Assembly: GCA_002791805.1 (NCBI GenBank) | Contig: PFND01000004.1 | Span: 1 to 36,890, forward strand | Source: Alphaproteobacteria bacterium CG_4_10_14_0_8_um_filter_53_9 | GTDB lineage: Bacteria > Pseudomonadota > Alphaproteobacteria > UBA2136 > UBA6156 | Length of the DNA stretch: 36,890 bases | Direction: 5' to 3' | Shown here: positions 28,214 to 35,501 of the stretch, in pieces | How the letters are laid out: every line of letters starts with the position of its first letter | Position numbering within the stretch: position 1 is the stretch's first letter | Made by a program: the position numbers and the translations under genes | The notes under the pieces: model-generated | What the model saw: the letters and a program-made list of their open reading frames with translations, nothing else | Databases searched by the model: none | Told to the model about the DNA's origin: nothing

Positions 28214-29331
28214 GTTATCACCTGCTTTATGAGGAAGTTAACAACGGTGCGTACACCCACCGCCGCGCCGCGCTTTTTGATGATGGTGGCCGCTTGTTGA
28301 CGCTGCGGTTTGACGATCCGTCTCGCCCCCTGACCCAAGGCACCGTGGTGTGGGGCAAAGTTGACAAGGTTGCCGGCGGACTTGGCGCTGCTTTTGTGGA
28401 TATCGGCGATACGTTACCCGGTGTGCTTGGCCTGCACACGTTGCCCCATGGCGTGAAGCTGACGGAGGGTTCTAAAATACTGTGCCGTGTGACACGCGGT
28501 GGTTTTAGCGAAAAAGGCGCCCGCCTTGATGCACGAGTTGCGCCCAAGCCGCCCGCGGCATCCACCCTTGCGCCCACTATTATTAAACCTGCACCCCCTG
28601 CCCTTGTGCGCGCTTTACACGATGCAGGACAGCACCCTGTGACCGTGTGGATACCCGATGTGCGCCTGCACGACGTGGTGAAGGCCCATGTGCCCGAACG
28701 CCTTATACGCACCCTTGATGAGCCTGATGCGCCTGAACTTTTTGAGACGCTGGATGAGGCGCTGGACACTATTGTCTCCCGCAAACCCACATTTACTTTT
28801 AAAGGCGGGAATATTATTGCCGAGATGACAAGTGCGGTAGCCACTATTGATGTGAACAGCCCCCTTTCTTCTCCTGCCGGCATGGCGAGAAATGATGCTA
28901 TTTTAAATGCCAACCTGAACGCTGCCGAGGAAATTGTGCGCGTATGCCGCCTTATGGACCTTGGAGGCAGCGTGATTGTTGACTTTATTACCCCGGGCAG
29001 CAAAGCCCACCGCGACCTTATTACTGAACATTTACGCGCAAGCTTTGCCACCGCCGATGAGACCGATGTGGAAATACGCCCCATGAGCCGCCACGGCCTT
29101 GTGGAGCTGAACCGCGTGCGCACCGGCCCCAGCTTACCCCTGCTGCTTGCAGAACCTCCTTTTGAGGCGGCGCGTATTTTGCTTGAGCTTGTGAGGACGG
29201 CGCCCGGAGGGTTATCCATGCGCCACGAGGAGACTTTGCGTGTATCTTCTTCTGTGGCTTCTGTTCTTAAGCCTTTGCTCTCTGATGCGTTTTGCGTGGG
29301 GATTTTGGGGCGGCGTGTAAAACTGAGTTAA
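28210..29331 (+). CDS. Short ribonuclease E/G-family protein
   Basis: S1-like G.V.....GLGAAFVDIG...GVL; FKGGNIIAEMTSAVATIDVNS; DLGGSVIVDFITPGSKAHRDLITEHLR; MSRHGLVELNRVRTGPSL. TTG start overlaps upstream TGA. Confidence 0.85.
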   Translation: MSYHLLYEEVNNGAYTHRRAALFDDGGRLLTLRFDDPSRPLTQGTVVWGKVDKVAGGLGAAFVDIGDTLPGVLGLHTLPHGVKLTEGSKILCRVTRGGFSEKGARLDARVAPKPPAASTLAPTIIKPAPPALVRALHDAGQHPVTVWIPDVRLHDVVKAHVPERLIRTLDEPDAPELFETLDEALDTIVSRKPTFTFKGGNIIAEMTSAVATIDVNSPLSSPAGMARNDAILNANLNAAEEIVRVCRLMDLGGSVIVDFITPGSKAHRDLITEHLRASFATADETDVEIRPMSRHGLVELNRVRTGPSLPLLLAEPPFEAARILLELVRTAPGGLSMRHEETLRVSSSVASVLKPLLSDAFCVGILGRRVKLS

Positions 29332-29358
29332 CACACTTCCTTTTCATTTTTTACCCAT

Positions 29359-29391
29359 TAAAAAAAGGCACCCGAAGGTGCCTCTTTTTTT
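29359..29391. terminator. Bidirectional terminator
   Basis: AAAAAAAGGCACC-CGAA-GGTGCCTCTTTTTTT. Confidence 0.88.
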
Positions 29392-29400
29392 AGGTATCGC

Positions 29401-30573
29401 TTACTTCAGGATTTCAGCAACCACACCGGCGCCAACCGTACGGCCACCTTCGCGAACAGCGAAGCGGAGACCTTGGTCCATGGCGATCGGGGCGATCAGC
29501 TCAACTTCCATGGTAATGTTATCACCAGGCATGACCATTTCAACGCCATCGGGCAGTTTCAGGTTACCTGTGATATCCGTCGTGCGGAAGTAAAACTGAG
29601 GACGGTAGCCAGAGAAGAAGGGCGTGTGACGGCCACCTTCTTCTTTGCTGAGTACGTAAACCTCGGCTTTGAAGTGTGTGTGCGGTTGGATGGAACCGGG
29701 CTTGGCCAGAACCTGACCGCGCTCAACATCTTCACGCTTGGTACCACGAAGAAGAACACCGACGTTATCGCCAGCTTGACCTTGATCGAGCAGTTTGCGG
29801 AACATTTCCACACCTGTGCAGGCGGTTTTTTGTGTATCGCGGATACCGATGATTTCGACTTCATCGCCCACTTTAACAATACCACGCTCCACACGGCCGG
29901 TTACAACCGTACCACGACCTGTGATGGAGAACACGTCTTCAACAGGCATCAGGAAGGGCTTGTCGAGGTCGCGCTCGGCTTGGGGAATCCACTCATCCAC
30001 AGCGGCCATAAGTCTTTTGATGGCCTCAACACCGTTTTCAGATTCTTCACCTTCCAGACCTTTAAGGGCGGAACCGTAAATGATCGGGGTGTTGTCACCG
30101 TCAAACTCGTAAGCGGAAAGAAGTTCACGAACTTCCATTTCCACGAGCTCGAGCAGATCTTTATCGGCGATGTCGACTTTATTCAAGAAAACAACGAGTT
30201 TAGGAACACCTACCTGACGGGCAAGCAGGATGTGCTCGCGCGTTTGGGGCATAGGACCATCCGTTGCGGCAACCACCAGAATGGCGCCATCCATTTGAGC
30301 AGCACCGGTAATCATGTTTTTCACATAGTCGGCGTGTCCGGGACAATCCACGTGGGCGTAGTGACGGTTGGCCGTCTCGTACTCTACGTGTGAGGTGTTG
30401 ATGGTGATCCCACGGGCTTTTTCTTCCGGGGCGCTGTCGATTGCAGCGTAATCTTTAAATTCACCGAATTGCTTGGTAATGGCGGCGGTCAGGGTTGTTT
30501 TACCGTGATCCACGTGTCCGATTGTACCAATGTTACAGTGAGGCTTATTGCGTTGAAACTGGGCTTTTGCCAT
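29401..30573 (-). CDS. tuf: Elongation factor Tu
   Basis: [52 protein letters not shown]. Confidence 0.98.
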   Translation of the reverse strand: MAKAQFQRNKPHCNIGTIGHVDHGKTTLTAAITKQFGEFKDYAAIDSAPEEKARGITINTSHVEYETANRHYAHVDCPGHADYVKNMITGAAQMDGAILVVAATDGPMPQTREHILLARQVGVPKLVVFLNKVDIADKDLLELVEMEVRELLSAYEFDGDNTPIIYGSALKGLEGEESENGVEAIKRLMAAVDEWIPQAERDLDKPFLMPVEDVFSITGRGTVVTGRVERGIVKVGDEVEIIGIRDTQKTACTGVEMFRKLLDQGQAGDNVGVLLRGTKREDVERGQVLAKPGSIQPHTHFKAEVYVLSKEEGGRHTPFFSGYRPQFYFRTTDITGNLKLPDGVEMVMPGDNITMEVELIAPIAMDQGLRFAVREGGRTVGAGVVAEILK

Positions 30574-30802
30574 GTGTCTATGCCTTTATTGGTTGGTTTA
30601 TCATACTGCCACGCATGGTAATCCTGTCGCACGGCTGCCGCTTTATGCCATATCTTGGAATAATGTCAACCCCTTGCGATTTGGCTTTGCTCTCCCTATC
30701 TCTTGTTCAATCAAATTTTTTTTCATCTTCTCTTTCAGGAGAGGCGATGATTTTCCTGCTGACATTCTGTCGGCGATTCTAACGCCATGAAAGGATAGAA
30801 CC

Positions 30803-31645
30803 ATGGCCGCTAAACTCAACATTCGTCCTGCTGCCCCCTCTTCCCTTGCCGCCAACGGCAAACCCAAAGGTTGCGGGGAGGTTACCGCCTCCTTCGCCCG
30901 GATGCTCATCTCGGGGTTTTCTGTCCCGACACTGGCAGCCGACAGCATCGCCACGCAGGCCTACAAGGCCTATGAAGCTGCCTTCAGGCAGCCTCCTGCC
31001 AATGCAGAGTGGCTGCGCGTGCAAGCCCTTTCCAAGGATGGAAAAACATGGCTGGATGCGAGGTTGGCCGAGTGGAAACTCGCCCAGCCCGCCACCCCAG
31101 TGATGGCGCCAACGAAGACCGAACCCCCTAAGGTCATTTCCACAATCCCTCGGAACGTGGAAGATGAGCTGACTGCCCGCTTGCGGGCTCTTGCCGGCGA
31201 GCGCCCGCTTCAGCGGGATATCATCCGTGATGATGATGCCGCTGAAATGCGGTCAATCATCACCGAGGCTCGCAGCTACGGCGTAACGGGGATGAATGCC
31301 CCTTACGCTGACCGCACGGCCGTGGCGGGGTACCTTGTGTACCTCATCCAGCACTGCGGTACGGAGAAGGGCTTTTTCCTCTATTGGGCCGAAGATGGCC
31401 AGAAAGAAGAAGATGCTTTCACCGCGCGCAAGCGGGAAGCAAAACTGGCGGAAATGTTTGAGGCGCCAAAACCCAAGGCGCCAAACCCCGATGCTGAAGC
31501 CAAGCGGAAAGAAGCCGAAAAAAAACGGAACCTTCGCCGCGAACGCGATCGTGCTCGTGGGGCTGCGAACAAAACCCCCCACAAGGGCGGTGGAGAGCAG
31601 CAGCTCGGGCGCGGCAAGAAAAAAGGAAAGAAGGGGGGCAAGTAA
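30803..31645 (+). CDS. Hypothetical protein with Lys/Arg-rich C-terminal tail
   Basis: 280 aa; C-terminus AEAKRKEAEKKRNLRRERDRARGAANKTPHKGGGEQQLGRGKKKGKKGGK. Confidence 0.6.
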   Translation: MAAKLNIRPAAPSSLAANGKPKGCGEVTASFARMLISGFSVPTLAADSIATQAYKAYEAAFRQPPANAEWLRVQALSKDGKTWLDARLAEWKLAQPATPVMAPTKTEPPKVISTIPRNVEDELTARLRALAGERPLQRDIIRDDDAAEMRSIITEARSYGVTGMNAPYADRTAVAGYLVYLIQHCGTEKGFFLYWAEDGQKEEDAFTARKREAKLAEMFEAPKPKAPNPDAEAKRKEAEKKRNLRRERDRARGAANKTPHKGGGEQQLGRGKKKGKKGGK

Positions 31646-31667
31646 ACCCCCTTTCCTCTGAACAACG

Positions 31668-31702
31668 AGAAGGCGCCCTTAAACGGGTGCCTTCTTTATT
31701 TT
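31668..31702. terminator. Terminator hairpin
   Basis: AAGGCGCCC-TTAAAC-GGGTGCCTT-CTTTATTTT. Confidence 0.75.
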
Positions 31703-31734
31703 ATGCTTTTATGACAAAGGCTTGACTCTATTCC

Positions 31735-31800
31735 CTAGAAGTTTTTGCTGAAGGTGAAGAAGACGCGCATATCACCGTCTCCCTGTGTGGCGACGTTACG
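31735..31800 (-). pseudogene. 3'-terminal remnant of an outer-membrane porin-like gene
   Basis: Reverse strand reads RNVATQGDGDMRVFFTFSKNF* (terminal aromatic beta-strand as in porins); sequence to the right belongs to an unrelated AlbA_2-like gene on +. Confidence 0.6.
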
Positions 31801-33055
31801 GGTAGCTAAAGCAATATGTGCATTGTCGAATCACGGTGGCGGGCATGTTATAGTAGGGTTACGCTCTAATGATGGAGAGCATACCTATGAGCTATCTCCA
31901 AACGATGAGTGGGCAACACAATACACCCTAGATACCGTCAACGGGATTGGTGACTCTTACTTAGAGCCTAGCATCCATTGCCATGTCGCCCACATTCCAT
32001 ACCCACCTAATCCAGAAAAGACTTTATGTGTTATCTCTGTCCCTGCTAGTGAGGTTCCTGTTATTCTTAAGCGTGCAGGCCCCGATGGCGAAGGTATAAC
32101 TCCTGGTGTGTATATTCGCCGCACAAATCTTAGTAGCGCCGCGCCCCAAACGGCAGCAGAATGGAAAACATTGTTAACAAGATGTGTTAGAGCCAATCGC
32201 GATGACTTCTTAGATGCCATAAGAACTATTATGAGTGGAGGGGAAATCTCTGTGCTTGAGCAAAATGAGAAGGATATTCTGATGGAGTGGATTGCGTCTG
32301 CCAAAGAAGACTGGGAGAAAAAGAATAATAGTTTGCCAGATGGAGTCGACTCAAAAATATCTCATGGGTATTGGTGGGTTGGGTATTTTTTAAAAGATGC
32401 TACCCCGCTTCCATCTATGAGGGATTTATCTCGTACGTTAGATGAGAAACATATAAGGCATACGGGATGGCCCTTATGGGTAACATTAAATCGAAGAGAT
32501 ATGGCACCTTACCCTAACGCTCAAGGTGACCTTGAATGTTGGCTAGGTAGAGAAATGGAAGGGCGTCATTATGATGACGTAGCTCATGCTGATTATTGGG
32601 GTTATAGCAAAGATGGAAAAGGTTTTAGTTTAAGGGGATATATTGAGGATACCTTTGAGACTGATACAAGACGCCCGATGGCTCCTGGCATCATGATAGA
32701 CCTTACCCTACCTATATGGCGCTTTGGAGAGAGTTTGCTCCATGCGCATGCTATGGCCGAACCTTTTAACTGTTTAGATAAAGAGCTTGTTTTTAAAACT
32801 GGCTGGACAGGGCTAGAAGGCCGTGAGTTAGGCTCCCTCTCACCTGGTCGATATCTATCAGGCGGGTACACATCACACACTTCTGCTTATGAATATAGTG
32901 GGAGCGTTCCAGTTCATACCATTCCAGACAACTTACCCGAGATTGTGCATCGTGTTCTGATGCCGTTGTATGAGCGTTTTGATATGTTTCAACTTAGTAT
33001 GGGGCTTGTAACCGAAGAACTGGCTAGAATGCGTAGAGATAGATTTAACTCATAA
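31745..33055 (+). CDS. Schlafen AlbA_2-like domain protein, apparently N-terminally truncated (first ~19 codons overlap the porin remnant)
   Basis: VAKAICALSNHGGGHVIVGLRSNDG ... GITPGVYIRRTNLSSAAPQTAAEWKTLL; the usual upstream ExxxxEFK segment is missing. Confidence 0.65.
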   Translation: MLKVKKTRISPSPCVATLRVAKAICALSNHGGGHVIVGLRSNDGEHTYELSPNDEWATQYTLDTVNGIGDSYLEPSIHCHVAHIPYPPNPEKTLCVISVPASEVPVILKRAGPDGEGITPGVYIRRTNLSSAAPQTAAEWKTLLTRCVRANRDDFLDAIRTIMSGGEISVLEQNEKDILMEWIASAKEDWEKKNNSLPDGVDSKISHGYWWVGYFLKDATPLPSMRDLSRTLDEKHIRHTGWPLWVTLNRRDMAPYPNAQGDLECWLGREMEGRHYDDVAHADYWGYSKDGKGFSLRGYIEDTFETDTRRPMAPGIMIDLTLPIWRFGESLLHAHAMAEPFNCLDKELVFKTGWTGLEGRELGSLSPGRYLSGGYTSHTSAYEYSGSVPVHTIPDNLPEIVHRVLMPLYERFDMFQLSMGLVTEELARMRRDRFNS

Positions 33056-33216
33056 CTTTCCGTGCGTGCGTATTTTTGGGGTAGACGGTATGGGTCTTGA
33101 CCTTGTCTATGTAAGAAATCTTGGGGGTACACCCTTACCATCAAAAAACGAAGAGCTTTTTTCTCCAGCGAGGGAAACTTGTGTTATTTATTGTCTATAA
33201 ATGAAAGAGTTATGGG

Positions 33217-35001
33217 ATGTATATTGAAGGGTTCGGAATATCGGGCTACCGCAGCTTTGGAGAGCTGCAACTTATTGGCCCCTTCAAGAAGGTGAACTTT
33301 TTCATTGGTCAGAATAATGTCGGAAAATCCAATATTCTTAGGTATATCAAAGAACATTTAAAAAATAGCCAAGAGTGCGTAGTAGGAGGTAAACAATACT
33401 CGGGTATGGTAGCAGGAGATATACCGATACATACAAATAAAGCTAGGCGTTTAGCTTTTGCTATTGATACCGATGGGAATATGTTTAAGGAGGCTTTTGA
33501 AAGCCTTTCCTCTCATGATAAAGAGCTTATGACTCAAGCTTTGAAGCATGGCGCAGAAGACAACCGTACATACTGGTATGATTACCCTGTTAGTGAGGGC
33601 AATAAAGTTGGCCTGTCCACAGCTTCATGGCAGGTCTTTCAGCGTGATGTTCGATTGCAGCCGTCTAATGCTTCTCTTCACGCAGTTTGGAATCAGATTG
33701 CCCACAAAGTAAATAATGGTAGTCATGGAAGTATAGAGCAATGGATAGCACAGTTTTTGCAACGCTATTTAACGCGCACCATGCTTAAAGTTCCCGTTAT
33801 TCCTATACCCTCAATGCGAGAAATAGAGCGCGGGGTGAATAAAGCTGATGAGGGCTTTAACGGTCAAGCCATCATTAAAGAGCTATCGCGGCTCCAACAT
33901 CCTGATTTACAAAATATTGCCGACAAAGCTAAGTTTAGGAATATACAAGATTTTGTTAGGTTTATCCTTGATAAGCCCAACGCCAATATGGAGATACCTG
34001 ATTCTAAGACTGATATTTATATTTCTATGGATGGAGCTGATGAGAAGTCTTTGCCCATAAAAAGCCTTGGAACGGGTGTTCATGAGGTTATCTTAATAGC
34101 GGCCGCAGCTACTATAAACGATAAAGTTGTTATGACGATAGAAGAGCCAGAAACGCATCTTCACCCGCTGTTACAACGCAAGCTGATAAAGTATCTCCAA
34201 GACAATACAAACAATCAGTATTTCATAACCACACATTCGGCCAGTCTGATTGATATAGAAGATGCTGAGGTATTTCATGTTCAACTTGAAAATGATGAGT
34301 CACGCGTTCAGCGCGTGCAAAATGACCAGCATAAGATTTCAATATTCAATGATCTTGGCTATAGGGCGAGTGACCTTCTTCAGTCTAACTGTATCATATG
34401 GGTAGAGGGTCCTTCGGAGCGCCTTTACTTAAAGAGGTGGATTTCCGAGATTGATAAAGAGCTTAAAGAGCGGATTCATTATTCCATCATGTTCTATGGC
34501 GGAAGGCTTCTAAGCCGTCTCTCTGCCGATGATAGCGAGATTAACGATTTCATAAGCCTTCGCCGCATAAATCAGAACCTAGCGATTGTTATGGATAGCG
34601 ATTGTACAAGCAGTGATGGTCGTACAAAAGAAGGTAAAATCAACTCTACGAAGCAGAGAGTCTCGGATGAGTTTGAAGGTCATAAAGGCTTTTCTTGGGT
34701 TACAAAAGGTCGTGAAATCGAGAACTACATCTTAGAGAAGCAATACTCTCAAGCTATAAAAAATGTTCATCCTCATTACTCATCAATGCCAGAGGATAAG
34801 GAACTTGGGACAGACTTTGTTCATCGTTGGAAATATATTGATGATAAAGGTGAGCCGAAGAATGCTGATAAAGTTAAAGTGGCTCATGAACTGACAAGGG
34901 ATGGTGTTCCTGTAGAGTTAAACGTATTGGATTTAAAGGAGCGAGTAGAGCAGTTGGTTAAGTTTATTAAGGAATGTAATGGTCTTCACCCAACCGCTTA
35001 A
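33217..35001 (+). CDS. OLD-family ATPase with C-terminal TOPRIM-like nuclease domain
   Basis: Walker A FFIGQNNVGKSNILRYI; MTIEEPETHLHPLLQRKLIKYL; QYFITTHSASLIDI; TOPRIM CIIWVEGPSERLYLKRWI and LAIVMDSDCTSSDGRT. Confidence 0.88.
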   Translation: MYIEGFGISGYRSFGELQLIGPFKKVNFFIGQNNVGKSNILRYIKEHLKNSQECVVGGKQYSGMVAGDIPIHTNKARRLAFAIDTDGNMFKEAFESLSSHDKELMTQALKHGAEDNRTYWYDYPVSEGNKVGLSTASWQVFQRDVRLQPSNASLHAVWNQIAHKVNNGSHGSIEQWIAQFLQRYLTRTMLKVPVIPIPSMREIERGVNKADEGFNGQAIIKELSRLQHPDLQNIADKAKFRNIQDFVRFILDKPNANMEIPDSKTDIYISMDGADEKSLPIKSLGTGVHEVILIAAAATINDKVVMTIEEPETHLHPLLQRKLIKYLQDNTNNQYFITTHSASLIDIEDAEVFHVQLENDESRVQRVQNDQHKISIFNDLGYRASDLLQSNCIIWVEGPSERLYLKRWISEIDKELKERIHYSIMFYGGRLLSRLSADDSEINDFISLRRINQNLAIVMDSDCTSSDGRTKEGKINSTKQRVSDEFEGHKGFSWVTKGREIENYILEKQYSQAIKNVHPHYSSMPEDKELGTDFVHRWKYIDDKGEPKNADKVKVAHELTRDGVPVELNVLDLKERVEQLVKFIKECNGLHPTA

Positions 35002-35118
35002 ATAAGGATACGGGTGACGGGCTAGGCATCAAGGCCAAGCCCTACGGGTGGCGCTGAAGAAGCGCCAGCCTTGACACCCAACCCGCCAGCCCGTGGTTTT
35101 GCTATTAAGCGGTTGGAT
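34988..35118 (+). repeat. Nested imperfect palindrome, attC-like
   Basis: R''-like ACCCAAC (34988-34994), R'-like GTTGGAT (35112-35118); 12-bp perfect outer stem CCAACCGCTTAA/TTAAGCGGTTGG; inner ACGGGCT(A)GGC/GCCAGCCCGT, TCAAGGC/GCCTTGA, TGGCGCT/AGCGCCA stems. Confidence 0.55.
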
Positions 35119-35237
35119 GGGGAGAGCTGTCTCAAATAGCCTTGCAAATGAAAAACTTGCAAACTTGCATTGCCTAGGGAGCGCAAGTTGCAAGTCGTGC
35201 AAGCGCCTCCTCATGTTGCAACGGAGCTGCAACGGCA

Positions 35238-35264
35238 AAAAATAAAGCCGCCGAAATGGCGGCT
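35238..35264 (-). terminator. Terminator of the truncated tRNA-fMet (minus strand)
   Basis: Minus strand: AGCCGCC-ATTTC-GGCGGCT-TTATTTTTT, directly downstream of the tRNA 3' end. Confidence 0.7.
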
Positions 35265-35280
35265 AACTTATTGAAAATAT

Positions 35281-35325
35281 TGGTTGCGGGGGCAAGATTT
35301 GAACTTGCGACCTTCAGGTTATGAG
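35281..35325 (-). other. 3' fragment of initiator tRNA-Met (anticodon loop to CCA), likely integrase attachment-site scar
   Basis: Minus strand CTCATAACCTGAAGGTCGCAAGTTCAAATCTTGCCCCCGCAACCA; T stem GCAAG/CTTGC intact; no matching 5' half beyond 35325. Confidence 0.8.
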
Positions 35326-35501
35326 TGGGCTAAGTTATTGATTTTATTATACTTTTAACTTATCAGAAATGCGCTAAACTACGATAACTCCGAGGGTATT
35401 TTTGAACCCATGACTTTCAGGTTTATGCTTCAATACTTCCGTTTTCGCAAGATTATGTTCCCTCTTTAGTCTCCAGTTAGTCTCCGCAATTTTTAGGCGT
35501 C

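Noticed and set aside
28227-29219. 330-aa minus-strand ORF opposite the RNase E/G gene
   Set aside because: Shadow ORF, no recognisable domain, Ser/Arg-rich low complexity.
29473-30393. 306-aa plus-strand ORF opposite tuf
   Set aside because: Antisense of a certain tuf gene; strong codon bias of tuf keeps the opposite frame open.
33217-35001. Gabija, PARIS or retron-Eco8 identification for the OLD gene
   Set aside because: No GajB-like helicase, AriA/AriB arrangement, reverse transcriptase or msr/msd region seen in the window.
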